From assembly GCA_044359955.1 (NCBI GenBank), contig JBIKLF010000007.1, forward strand, positions 56,444 through 120,443: a stretch of DNA of 64,000 nt. The letters run 5' to 3'. Position numbers and translations under genes: made by a program. Below are positions 16,524 through 24,740 of this stretch, in pieces. Positions within the stretch are counted from its first letter, which is position 1; every line of letters starts with the position of its first letter. The notes beneath the pieces were generated by a model. The model made no database searches and had not been told where the DNA came from. It saw only the letters and a list, made by a program, of their open reading frames with translations. This DNA is from JACTMZ01 sp044359955 (GTDB taxonomy: Bacteria > Verrucomicrobiota > Verrucomicrobiia > Chthoniobacterales > JACTMZ01).

Positions 16524-18017
16524 CTATTTGTCCGACCAAATAGAACCTTCCCCGTAGCTGAACCAGCGGGTGGTGGTGACTTTGTGCTGGGTGTAGAAGG
16601 CGACGCTTTCGCGGCCTTGGATGTGGAGGTCGCCGAAGAAGGATTGGTTCCATCCGCTGAAGGGGAAGAAGGCCATGGGGGCGGGGACGCCGATGTTGAT
16701 GCCGACCATGCCGGCTTGAATGCGGTGGCGGAATTCGCGCGCCGCTTTGCCGCTGCGGGTGAAGATGGCGGCGCCGTTGCCGTAGATCGAGGTGTTGGCG
16801 AGATTGATCGCGGCGTCGAGGTCTTCCATGCGGACGACGTTGAGCACGGGACCAAAGACTTCTTCCCGCATGGTGATCATGTCGGGGAGAACGTGGTCGA
16901 GGACGGTGGGGCCGACGTAGAAGCCTTTCGGGGCGGCGGCAACTTTGGTCTGGCGTCCGTCGGTCAGCGGCTTGGCGCCTTCATCGGCGGCTTGCGTGAT
17001 GAGGTTGCAGACGCGGTCGGCGTGTTCGCGGGAAATGACGGCACCCATCTGGGCTTGCGGGTCGCGGTCGGTCGGGCCGACGCGGATTTTCGAGACGACA
17101 TCGACGAGTGCGGGAAGAACGGTGTGCGCGGCGTCGCCGATGGCGATGGCGGTGGAACTGGCCATGCAGCGTTCACCGGCGCAACCGAAAGCAGATTCGA
17201 CCAGACCGGTGGCGGAGTTGGCGACGTCCGCATCGGGCATGATGAGGACGAAATTTTTCGCCCCGCCGGCGGCTTGCACGCGTTTGCCGTGGGCGGTGCC
17301 GGTTTCGAAAATGTATTTGGCGATGGGCGTGGAGCCGACGAAGGAAATCGCTTTGATCGTCGGGTGGCGCAGGATGGCGTCGACGGCTTCGCGTCCGCCG
17401 TGCACGAGGTTGAGCACGCCGTCGGGGAGTCCGGCTTTTTGCGCGAGTTGCGCGATGCGGACCGAGGTGAGCGGGACTTTTTCGCTCGGTTTGAGGATGA
17501 AGGTGTTGCCGCAGGCGATGGCCATGGGCCACATCCAGAGCGGGACCATGGCGGGGAAGTTGAAGGGTGTGATGCCGGCGACGACGCCGAGGGGTTGGCG
17601 GATGGAATCGCAGTCGATGCCGCGGGCCACGTTTTCGAGCGACTCGCCCATGAGGAGGGTCGGGGCGCCGCAGGCGAACTCGATGTTTTCCAGTCCGCGG
17701 CGGACGTCGCCCCGCGCTTCGGCGAGGGTTTTGCCGTGTTCGCGGGTGACGCTCTGGGCCAGCTCCTCGAAATGTTCCTCGAGCAGGACCTTGAGCTTCA
17801 TGAGGACGCGGGCGCGCTCGACGGGCGGGGTTTCCATCCAAGCGGGGAAGGCGTCGGCGGCGGCGCGGACGGCTTGGTCGACGACATCGGCGCCGCAGAG
17901 CGGAGTTTCGGCGATGATCTCGCCGATGGAAGGATTGTGGACGGGGGTGGTGGCGACGCCGGAGACGTTCGTCCATTCGCCGCCGATGAACAGCGGGCAG
18001 GGGAGGAGTTTACCCAT
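16524..18017 (-). CDS. mmsA: CoA-acylating (methyl)malonate-semialdehyde dehydrogenase
   Basis: The protein (497 aa) converts malonate or methylmalonate semialdehyde to acetyl- or propionyl-CoA with NAD. The catalytic cysteine is in FGCAGERCMASS, cofactor-binding segments include ITPFNFPAMVPLWMWP and SFVGSTPIA, and the C-terminal GRESVAFYTQHKVTT-type ending fits this subfamily. It would finish breakdown of the beta-alanine formed by the local pyrimidine pathway. MGKLLPCPLFIGGEW at 18017 is the start; the long upstream extension of the frame overlaps a divergent gene and is rejected. Confidence 0.92.
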   Translation of the reverse strand: MGKLLPCPLFIGGEWTNVSGVATTPVHNPSIGEIIAETPLCGADVVDQAVRAAADAFPAWMETPPVERARVLMKLKVLLEEHFEELAQSVTREHGKTLAEARGDVRRGLENIEFACGAPTLLMGESLENVARGIDCDSIRQPLGVVAGITPFNFPAMVPLWMWPMAIACGNTFILKPSEKVPLTSVRIAQLAQKAGLPDGVLNLVHGGREAVDAILRHPTIKAISFVGSTPIAKYIFETGTAHGKRVQAAGGAKNFVLIMPDADVANSATGLVESAFGCAGERCMASSTAIAIGDAAHTVLPALVDVVSKIRVGPTDRDPQAQMGAVISREHADRVCNLITQAADEGAKPLTDGRQTKVAAAPKGFYVGPTVLDHVLPDMITMREEVFGPVLNVVRMEDLDAAINLANTSIYGNGAAIFTRSGKAAREFRHRIQAGMVGINIGVPAPMAFFPFSGWNQSFFGDLHIQGRESVAFYTQHKVTTTRWFSYGEGSIWSDK

Positions 18018-18128
18018 ATTTGTTACTTCTTGGTGGTGAGGGTTGTTCTTTGTCCGTCCAATGTCGGCGTGGATCAAGAGTAAAGCAATCGCGGGCGGGT
18101 GCTCTGGCCAAGCGGGGGAAACGGGTGG

Positions 18129-18134
18129 TAGGAT
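18129..18134 (+). promoter_or_regulatory. Predicted -10 element, leaderless
   Basis: TAGGAT is followed by six bases and the ATG at 18141. TGGCCA lies 18 bases upstream as a weak -35. Confidence 0.35.
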
Positions 18135-18140
18135 GCGGGC

Positions 18141-18569
18141 ATGAGCGAGGCAGCTGAGGTGGGTCAGACGAAGCGGGGGCTTTCGCGGTCCGTGGTGCCG
18201 CGGGTGCTGAATGCGCTGATGTGGTTGGTGTTTTGCGGGATGGCGGGGACGGGGTTGTTGTTGGCTTTCCGTTTGCCGCCGGGTTCGCGCGGCGGGGCGG
18301 GGCTCACGGCCATGGGCTGGGGGCGGCATGACTGGGGTGATGTGCACACTTGGTTGTCGTATGTGTTTCTCGCGTTGATCGCGTCGCACTTGGCGTTGCA
18401 TTGGCGGTGGCTCTGGCAGGTGGCGGCGAAGAAGCACGCGTGGCCGCTGGTGGGGGGGATCGGCGCAGGGCTGGTGCTGATGATGTGGTTGGCGTTGCAG
18501 CCGGTGGAGAAGCGCGGGGGGCGTGGAGACGGACGGGGCAAGGATCGCGCGGTGGAGCGAGTCCGCTGA
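18141..18569 (+). CDS. Small membrane protein, DUF4405-like (cytochrome b561-type helices)
   Basis: The product (142 aa) has about three transmembrane helices (ALMWLVFCGMAGTGLLLAF, a second around WLSYVFLALIASHLALHW, and a third around GGIGAGLVLMMWLALQ). Histidines at HDWGDVHTWLSYVF and SHLALHWRWLW are positioned like those of haem-binding membrane proteins of the DUF4405 group. Its function is not established. The C-terminus is Arg/Gly/Lys-rich. It is the only plus-strand gene between mmsA and preA, and its start diverges from mmsA with 123 bases between. Confidence 0.6.
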   Translation: MSEAAEVGQTKRGLSRSVVPRVLNALMWLVFCGMAGTGLLLAFRLPPGSRGGAGLTAMGWGRHDWGDVHTWLSYVFLALIASHLALHWRWLWQVAAKKHAWPLVGGIGAGLVLMMWLALQPVEKRGGRGDGRGKDRAVERVR

Positions 18570-18582
18570 GTTCGGAATGGTC

Positions 18583-18602
18583 CGGTGGTCATAGACCGCC
18601 GC
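18583..18602. repeat. Extragenic palindrome (GGTGGTC / GACCGCC type)
   Basis: CGGTGGTCATAGACCGCCG is a near-perfect hairpin followed by CTACAAGG. A related hairpin followed by CTGCAAGG is at 35974-36006. It lies in the 45-base gap between the DUF4405-like gene and the preA stop. Confidence 0.5.
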
Positions 18603-18614
18603 TACAAGGCGACT

Positions 18615-19925
18615 CTACGGGTGGGCGGGGAGGGGCTCCATTTCGCCTTTGGCCAGGCGGGTCTGGTAATCGTTCCAGCTGAATTTTTCGCGGCCGGTGT
18701 CGATTTCAACCATGGTGATGCAGTCATCGACGGGACAGACGATGGAGCAGAGATTGCAACCGACGCAGTCTTCTTCGCGGACTTTCGGGACGGGCTTGCC
18801 GGGGACGCGGCCGGGGCCGAGTCCGTAGGGGGCGCTGTCGACCAGGTCGATGCATTGGTGGGCGCCGTCCTCGCAGGCGATGTAGCAGAGATTGCACCCG
18901 ATGCATTTGTCATAGTCGAGGCGGGCGACGCGTTTGTAATTAAGGTCGAGGTATTGCCAGTCGGAGAGGTTTTTGACGGCAGCGCCGGAGAAGTCGGCAA
19001 CGCTTTTGTAGCCTTTCGAGTCGAGGTAATCCGAGAGGCCCTCGTTCATGTCCTCGACGATGCGGAAGCCGTAGTGCATGACGGCGGTGCAGACTTGGAG
19101 GCTGAGGGAACCGAGGGCGAGGAACTCGGCGGCGTCACGCCAGTTGCCGATGCCGCCGATGCCGGAAATCGGCAGTCCGACTTCGGGGTCCGCGGCGCAG
19201 CTTTGCACCATGTTGAGGGCGATGGGTTTCACCGCGGGCCCGCAATAGCCGCCGTGCGAGCTGAGTCCGCGCACGGTGGGTTCGGGGGCGAGGGTGTCGA
19301 GGTTGACGTTGGTGATGCTGTTGATCGTGTTGATCAGGGAGATGGCGTCGGCCCCGGCGCGTTTGGCCGCGCGGGCGGCGTAGACGACGTTGGTGATGTT
19401 CGGGGTAAGTTTGACGATGACCGGAATTTCGGCGGCTTCCATGACCCACCCGACAATGGTTTCAGCCACGTCGGGGTTTTGTCCGACGGCGGAACCCATG
19501 CCGCGTTCGCACATGCCGTGCGGACAGCCGAAGTTGAGTTCGATGCCGTCGGCGCCGCAGTCGGCGGAGCGTTTGACGAATTCGTGCCAACGCTCGCGGG
19601 TGTCGACCATGAGCGAGGCGATGACCGCGTGATTCGGCCAGCGGTCTTTGACTTCCTTGATTTCGCGGAAGTTGGTTTCGGGCGAGCGGTCGCTGATCAG
19701 TTCGATGTTGTTGAAGCCGACCATGCGCTGTCCGCCGAGGTTGAGCGCGGAGTAGCGGGAGGAGACGTTGACGATGGGGTCACCGATGGTTTTCCAGACG
19801 ATGCCGCCCCAACCGGCTTCGAAGGCGCGGTGGGATTGGTAGGCGGTGTTGGAGGGAGGGCCGCTGGCGATCCAGAACGGGTTGGGGGATTTGATTCCGG
19901 CGAAGTTGATGGAGAGGTCGGCCAT
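18615..19925 (-). CDS. preA: NAD-dependent dihydropyrimidine dehydrogenase, subunit PreA (PydA)
   Basis: The protein (436 aa) is the catalytic subunit that reduces uracil or thymine. Residues about 1-310 form the FMN-binding TIM barrel (ELNFGCPHGMCERGMG substrate loop, VKLTPNITN, GIGGIGNWRDA for FMN phosphate). The C-terminus holds two 4Fe-4S clusters, CIGCNLCYIACEDG and CVGCNLCSIVCPV. It works with PreT, whose gene is upstream with 38 bases between, including a solo copy of the S23-flanking repeat. The cysteine found in the active-site loop of mammalian DPD (GLACGQ) is Val here (GSAVGQ). Confidence 0.93.
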   Translation of the reverse strand: MADLSINFAGIKSPNPFWIASGPPSNTAYQSHRAFEAGWGGIVWKTIGDPIVNVSSRYSALNLGGQRMVGFNNIELISDRSPETNFREIKEVKDRWPNHAVIASLMVDTRERWHEFVKRSADCGADGIELNFGCPHGMCERGMGSAVGQNPDVAETIVGWVMEAAEIPVIVKLTPNITNVVYAARAAKRAGADAISLINTINSITNVNLDTLAPEPTVRGLSSHGGYCGPAVKPIALNMVQSCAADPEVGLPISGIGGIGNWRDAAEFLALGSLSLQVCTAVMHYGFRIVEDMNEGLSDYLDSKGYKSVADFSGAAVKNLSDWQYLDLNYKRVARLDYDKCIGCNLCYIACEDGAHQCIDLVDSAPYGLGPGRVPGKPVPKVREEDCVGCNLCSIVCPVDDCITMVEIDTGREKFSWNDYQTRLAKGEMEPLPAHP

Positions 19926-19939
19926 GGGAGGAAGAGAGG

Positions 19940-19963
19940 TGTGACTTGTGACGTGTGACGAGT
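19940..19963. repeat. Solo copy of the S23-flanking repeat
   Basis: A 24-base block beginning TGTGACTTGTGACGTGTGAC, identical to 16081-16104. It sits between the preT stop (19964) and preA start (19925), with no gene beside it. Confidence 0.75.
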
Positions 19964-21409
19964 TTAGGAATTCATCGCGGCCAAGAGCTCGGGGACGCGG
20001 ATGGGGTGGTTGAAGCCGGAACCGAGGGCTCCGTCTTTGGTGCCGTGGCGGGAGGGTTGGATGGGGCCGGTGACTTTTTGCTGCGTGAGCAGGGCGTTGA
20101 TGCCGCGGGCGGCTTTCTTGCCTTCGGCCACGGCGTTGACGACTTCGCGTCCGCCATTGGCGCAGTCACCGCCGACGAAAAGTTTCGGAACGCTGGTCGC
20201 CATGGTCTCGGGATTGTGTTCGACGCGTCCTTGGCGGTCGAGTTTGAGGCCGGGGAAGAGTTTTTCGAAGGCGCGGGATTGCTTTTCTTGTCCGACGGCC
20301 TTGAGCACGAGGTCGAATTCCTCGGTCCATTCGCTGCCGGGGATGATTTGCATTTGGCCGTCGCGGGTTTCGGTCTTGGCCAGGCGGAGGGCTTTGACGT
20401 GTCCGTTTTCGGCGAGCACTTCGGTCGGAATGGTGTGGAAGTGGAAAGTGGCGCCGTCGTTTTTGGCCAGTTCGTATTCGAAGCCGTAGGCGGGCATATC
20501 GTCCTCGCCCCGGCGGTAGATGATGGTGGCGACATCGGCCCCGAGGCGTTTGGATTGGCTGACGGCGTCAATGGCGGTGTTGCCGCAGCCGAGGACGGCG
20601 ACGCGGCGACCGACGGGGACTTCGTGGAGCGGTTTGGTGTGGATCCACTCGATGAATTCGAGGGCGTCGACCACTTCGGGGAGATCTTCGCCCGGAATGC
20701 CGAGGCGGTTGGCCCCGCCGAGGCCGAGGGCGAGGAAGATGGCGTCGTAGTTTGTTTCGAGTTCGGCCATGATGAGGTCCTGGCTAATCTCCACGCCGTA
20801 TTGAAATTTCACACCGAGGCGCTCGATCATTTTGACTTCGTCGAGGCTGATTTCGGGCGGCATTTTGTAGTAGGCGATGCCGTAGGTGTTGAGACCGCCG
20901 CCTTTTTTCTTTTTGTCGAAGACGGTGGTTTCGTAACCGAGTTGGGCGAGTTCCGCCGCGCAGCCGAGTCCGGCCGGGCCGGCGCCGAGGATGGCGACGC
21001 GTTTGCCGTTCTTTTTCGCCGGGGCGTGGAGGACGTTGATGTGGTGGTCGAAAACATAGTCGGTGGCGTAGCGCTGGAGGCGTCCGATTTTCACGGGATC
21101 ACCTTCCAGGTCGAGGACGACGCAGGCACCTTCGCAAAGGACTTCGGTCGGGCAGACACGGGCGCAACTGGCACCGAGGACATTGGCGGTGAGGATGGTG
21201 CGGGCGGAACCGGTCGGATTCCCGTTGGCGATTTTTTTGATGAACGACGGGATGTCGATGCCGGTGGGGCAGGCCATGATGCAGGGGGCGTCGAAGCAGA
21301 AGAGACAGCGGTTGGCTTCGATCAGCGCTTCCTGCGGTCTGTAGCGGGGGTGTTTCTCCGCCATGTTGCGGGCGGCGGTCCCGGCATCGAGGAGCGGCTG
21401 AATAGGCAT
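19964..21409 (-). CDS. preT: Dihydropyrimidine dehydrogenase, subunit PreT (glutamate-synthase small-subunit-like)
   Basis: The product (481 aa) passes electrons from NAD(P)H to PreA. N-terminal cysteines CLFCFDAPCIMACPTG and CARVCPTEVLCEGAC bind two 4Fe-4S clusters. A Rossmann FAD site (AILGAGPAGLGCAAEL) and a second nucleotide site (AVLGCGNTAIDA) follow, and the GGDCANGG segment closes the FAD domain. The start MPIQPLLDAGTAARNM at 21409 fits; the longer open frame upstream overlaps the divergent amidase gene. Only 64 bases separate the two divergent starts, so they may share control. Confidence 0.93.
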   Translation of the reverse strand: MPIQPLLDAGTAARNMAEKHPRYRPQEALIEANRCLFCFDAPCIMACPTGIDIPSFIKKIANGNPTGSARTILTANVLGASCARVCPTEVLCEGACVVLDLEGDPVKIGRLQRYATDYVFDHHINVLHAPAKKNGKRVAILGAGPAGLGCAAELAQLGYETTVFDKKKKGGGLNTYGIAYYKMPPEISLDEVKMIERLGVKFQYGVEISQDLIMAELETNYDAIFLALGLGGANRLGIPGEDLPEVVDALEFIEWIHTKPLHEVPVGRRVAVLGCGNTAIDAVSQSKRLGADVATIIYRRGEDDMPAYGFEYELAKNDGATFHFHTIPTEVLAENGHVKALRLAKTETRDGQMQIIPGSEWTEEFDLVLKAVGQEKQSRAFEKLFPGLKLDRQGRVEHNPETMATSVPKLFVGGDCANGGREVVNAVAEGKKAARGINALLTQQKVTGPIQPSRHGTKDGALGSGFNHPIRVPELLAAMNS

Positions 21410-21473
21410 AGACGGAATTTTCAGTGTCCAGTTTTCAGTGGTTCGGTAAAGCCTTTCCTTGCACAGTTGCGGC

Positions 21474-22724
21474 ATGAGGAAGTCGCTTTCCACTCGGCGG
21501 ACGATTGATGAACTTAAGGAGTTGCGCGCGTTGACTGGCAATGCGGACGGCGCGCAGCGGGTGGCGTTCACGCCGGATTGGGTGGCGGCGCGGGATTTTT
21601 TGCGCCAACGTTTCGAGGGGTTGCCGGTTGAGATGCATGACGATGCGGCGGGGAATTTCTGGGCGACGTTGCAGGGTGAGAGCGCAAAGGAATTGCTCAT
21701 CGGCGGCCACATTGACTCGGTGCCGAACGGTGGATGGCTCGATGGCTGTCTCAACACATTGGCGGGCGTCGAGGTGCTGCGCCGCATCTGCGCGCAATAC
21801 GACGGCAGGCCGCCGGTGACGGTGCGGGTGGTTGATTGGGCGGACGAAGAGGGGGCGCGGTTCGGCAAGAGTTTGTTCGGCTCGTCGGCCTGCTCCGGAA
21901 ACCTCGACATGGACGAAGCGCGGGGGTTGGTCGACAAGGACGGCATCACGTTGCCGGAGGCCTTGCGGGAGGTCGGGATCGACTTCGAGAAGGTCAAGGA
22001 TTGCGGGAAAGAGCTGCAAAGTGCGGCGGCCTACCTTGAACTGCACATTGAGCAAGGGCCGGTGTTGTTGGACAAGGGCCTTGCGCTCGGGGCGGTGCTC
22101 GGGACGTTCGGCGTGGAGCGTCATGCCATCACGTTTCATGGTCAGGCCGCGCACTCGGGCAGCACGCCGATGGACCGACGCAAAGACGCTTTCCTCGCGG
22201 CGGCACGGATGAGTCCGGAGATCTACGAGATCGCCCAGCGCAGCGGAATGGGGGTTTGCACGATCGGTTCCTGCACGACGAAGCCGGGGATCGTGACGAG
22301 TGTGGTGGCCGATTGCCGCATCACGCTCGACCAGCGGCACCTTGATGCGACAAAGTTGGCCACGATGCATGCGGAGGCGCAGGCGGCCAGTGAGCGATTC
22401 GCCAAGGAGGCGGGCTGCACCCTTTCGTGGGAGCGCTTGTGGCACATCGCGCCGGCGCCATTTGATCCGGACCTGGTGAATTTCTGCGATGAAGCGATCA
22501 AGGAAACTTGCGGCGTGTCGCACCGTTTGCCGTCCGGCCCGTTGCATGACGCGGCCGAGGTCTGCATGGCCGGCATTCCGACCGTGATGATGTTCACGCA
22601 AAGCCTGCACGGGATCAGTCACAACAAAATCGAGGACACCAAAGAGGAGTACCTCGCGCTGAGCGTCGAGGCTCTGGACAGGCTGGCCGACAAAACGATG
22701 GCCTGGATTGAGGCGAAATCATGA
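21474..22724 (+). CDS. M20-family N-carbamoyl amidase (beta-ureidopropionase / allantoate amidohydrolase type)
   Basis: This 416-residue zinc hydrolase releases CO2 and ammonia from N-carbamoyl amino acids. Metal and catalytic motifs are GGHIDSVPNGGWLDG, VDWADEEGARFGKSLFGSSA, LHIEQGPVL and PLHDAAEV, with GISHNKIEDT near the end. With preAT and a dihydropyrimidinase nearby, hydrolysis of N-carbamoyl-beta-alanine is likely. But it is coupled (ATGA) to a truncated OHCU decarboxylase, and in ureide pathways that pairing marks allantoate or ureidoglycolate amidohydrolases, so the original substrate is uncertain. MRKSLSTRRTIDELKE is taken as start; an ATG at 21459 is also possible. Confidence 0.85.
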   Translation: MRKSLSTRRTIDELKELRALTGNADGAQRVAFTPDWVAARDFLRQRFEGLPVEMHDDAAGNFWATLQGESAKELLIGGHIDSVPNGGWLDGCLNTLAGVEVLRRICAQYDGRPPVTVRVVDWADEEGARFGKSLFGSSACSGNLDMDEARGLVDKDGITLPEALREVGIDFEKVKDCGKELQSAAAYLELHIEQGPVLLDKGLALGAVLGTFGVERHAITFHGQAAHSGSTPMDRRKDAFLAAARMSPEIYEIAQRSGMGVCTIGSCTTKPGIVTSVVADCRITLDQRHLDATKLATMHAEAQAASERFAKEAGCTLSWERLWHIAPAPFDPDLVNFCDEAIKETCGVSHRLPSGPLHDAAEVCMAGIPTVMMFTQSLHGISHNKIEDTKEEYLALSVEALDRLADKTMAWIEAKS

Positions 22725-23044
22725 GTCCCAAACTGGCAGAGCTGAACGCCGGGACGGAAGAGGACTTCGTGGCGGCCCTTGGTCCGGTCTATGAACACTC
22801 GCCGCATTTTGCGCGGCGTGCGGCAGGGAAGCGGCTGTTCGCGGACGTCGACCACTTGCGTCATGCGCTGCAGCAGGAAGTGAACCATGCGCCCGAGGAG
22901 GAAAAGATCGCGCTGATCGAGGCACACCCCGATCTGGTCGGGCGTGCGGTGCTGACGGCCGAGTCGCAGGGTGAGCAGGCGGCAGCAGGTCGATTTGTCA
23001 CATTCGCTCGCTTGCTGGTCTGCGTGGCGGGGGCGACACTATGA
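22721..23044 (+). pseudogene. uraD: OHCU decarboxylase, truncated at the C-terminus
   Basis: The first about 90 residues match 2-oxo-4-hydroxy-4-carboxy-5-ureidoimidazoline decarboxylase, the third enzyme from urate to allantoin: LAELNAGTEEDFVAALG, then EEKIALIEAHPDLVGRA and TAESQGEQAAAG. After EQAAAG the sequence becomes an unrelated 17-residue tail and stops. The family normally continues for about 60-70 residues, including a conserved FGFPF segment, which is missing here and not found in the other frames before the next gene. The catalytic His (AHPDL) remains, but the fold should be incomplete. The ATG overlaps the amidase stop (ATGA). Confidence 0.75.
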
Positions 23045-23047
23045 ACC

Positions 23048-23827
23048 ATGTCCCATGCACCCCCCAAGCTGGCGCCGGGTTCCGCCTTGCGGGCGGCGTT
23101 GCGCCGGTTGCTGAGGGAGGCCACTCGGGCGATCGAAAAGTTTCCGCAAGATCCGGCTGGTCAGGCCCATTTTTTGCGCACCCGCGTCAAGCGTCTGCAG
23201 TCACTTTGTCGTCTGGTTCCGCGCGCGGCGGCCTGGCGGGAGATATTTTTGCCTCCGTGCCGGGACTTGAAGGATCTTTTCGCTGAGACGCGTGATGCGA
23301 CGATCGTGCGGGGTTTCGCTGAGCAATATGCCCCCGGAGAGGCCCATCATTTGCGGGCGGCGCTGCCGCCGGATTTGGCCAAGGCGCGGCATTTGGCGGA
23401 GGGCGCCGGTGATCTGCTTGCGGACTATCCGGATTGGGTCACGGTCGAATGGAAAGACATCGCCGACCGTGCGGTCGGCACTTATCGCACGGCGCGGGCG
23501 GGGTGGAAAGAAGCGGGACGGCGCAATGCCCCGGACGAGGCGTTTCACGGTTGGCGGCGGCGAGTGAAGCGCTTGCTTTACCAGTGCGAGTATCTCGGCG
23601 GCCGGGCGCGGCTCGTGCGCTTCACGCAACGGGTCGACCGTCTCGCCGAAACTCTTGGGGATATTCAGGATGTCTGCATGGCTGAAGCGTGGCTGAAAAA
23701 GCAAAGAGGTTTGAAGGTTCCGCCGGACCTGGCGCGCAGCAAAGACACCTTGCGGCGCGCGGCCTTGCGTCTGGCTCCGGTTCTGCTTGGGCCCAAGCCG
23801 AAGGACTTCCGGCGGATGCTGGGATGA
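23048..23827 (+). CDS. CHAD-domain protein
   Basis: This 259-residue, arginine- and histidine-rich helical protein carries the CHAD pattern (FLRTRVKRLQSLCRL near residue 40, FHGWRRRVKRLLYQCEYL in the second half, and the LAETLGDIQD segment). CHAD domains bind polyphosphate. No CYTH triphosphatase domain is fused to it. It begins three bases after the broken uraD stop, so it may have replaced the end of that gene. Confidence 0.8.
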   Translation: MSHAPPKLAPGSALRAALRRLLREATRAIEKFPQDPAGQAHFLRTRVKRLQSLCRLVPRAAAWREIFLPPCRDLKDLFAETRDATIVRGFAEQYAPGEAHHLRAALPPDLAKARHLAEGAGDLLADYPDWVTVEWKDIADRAVGTYRTARAGWKEAGRRNAPDEAFHGWRRRVKRLLYQCEYLGGRARLVRFTQRVDRLAETLGDIQDVCMAEAWLKKQRGLKVPPDLARSKDTLRRAALRLAPVLLGPKPKDFRRMLG

Positions 23828-23996
23828 TGCAGGTTTGTGCTCGTCAGAGACTGGGCAAGGACTCGGCTGTGGCTTTCTGACCTCTGGCCTGCCCAAGCTC
23901 GCAGTCGACGCCGGCCCCAGTTACTCCCAAACCAGGAGTCGACTCGCCCGGCCAGTCCGCCGTAAATCGAGCTACTCGGTAGGGCAACGCTACCGG

Positions 23997-24740
23997 TTAC
24001 TTGAGGCCGAGGACGTCCTGCATGTCGTAGAGACCGGCAGGTTGCTGCGCGGCCCATTTGGCGGCGCGGAGGGCTCCGCGGGCGAAGGTGTCGCGGTTGG
24101 AGGCTTTGTGGGTGAGTTCGAGGCGTTCGCCGGGGGCGGCGTAGATGACGGTGTGATCTCCGACCACGTCGCCGCCGCGGATGGCGTGGACGCCGATTTC
24201 GTTGCTCGTGCGTTCGCCGACGATACCGGCGCGGCCGTGGCGGGCGGACTCGGCGTAGTCGAGTTGGCGAACTTCGGCGAGGATTTCGGCGAGGTGGCGG
24301 GCGGTGCCGGAGGGGGAATCTTTTTTCAGGCGGTGATGCATTTCGACGACTTCAAGGTCGAAGTCGGGGCCGAGGATTTCGGCGGCTTTGCGGGTGAGCC
24401 AGAAAAGGGTGTTCACGCCGACGCTGTAGTTCGGGGAGAAGACGAGGGGGATATTTTGCGCAGCCTTGTTGATTTGTTCGCGCTCGGCGAGTTCGTGTCC
24501 GGTTGTGCCGATGACAAGGACTTTGCCGGCGTCGGCGCAGGCTTTGGCGACCTGACCGGTGATGTGGGTGGCGGAGAAGTCGATGACGGCATCGCACTGG
24601 GCGAGGGCGGCGGGGAAATTGTCGTCCGCATCGACGGTGGCGGTCACTTCAAGTTCCGGATCTTCGGCGGCGCAGCGGATGAGGGCTTGGCCCATGCGGC
24701 CTTGGGCGCCGTGGATGCAGAGGCGGAGGGGGGTACTCAT
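23997..24740 (-). CDS. dapB: 4-hydroxy-tetrahydrodipicolinate reductase
   Basis: The product (247 aa) performs the second committed step of lysine/meso-diaminopimelate synthesis. The nucleotide site IHGAQGRMGQALI is at the N-terminus, the active-site block EMHHRLKKDSPSGTA in the middle, and GERTSNEIGVHAIRGGDVVG follows. Its ATG overlaps the dapA stop (ATGA), so dapA and dapB are coupled. A small CGGTAG / CTACCG hairpin without a T run follows the stop. Confidence 0.95.
   Translation of the reverse strand: MSTPLRLCIHGAQGRMGQALIRCAAEDPELEVTATVDADDNFPAALAQCDAVIDFSATHITGQVAKACADAGKVLVIGTTGHELAEREQINKAAQNIPLVFSPNYSVGVNTLFWLTRKAAEILGPDFDLEVVEMHHRLKKDSPSGTARHLAEILAEVRQLDYAESARHGRAGIVGERTSNEIGVHAIRGGDVVGDHTVIYAAPGERLELTHKASNRDTFARGALRAAKWAAQQPAGLYDMQDVLGLK

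Noticed and set aside
18615..19925. Loss of the catalytic cysteine making PreA inactive
   Set aside because: The mammalian Cys position is Val here, but from memory bacterial PreA/PydA proteins also lack Cys at this site, so it is not evidence of decay.
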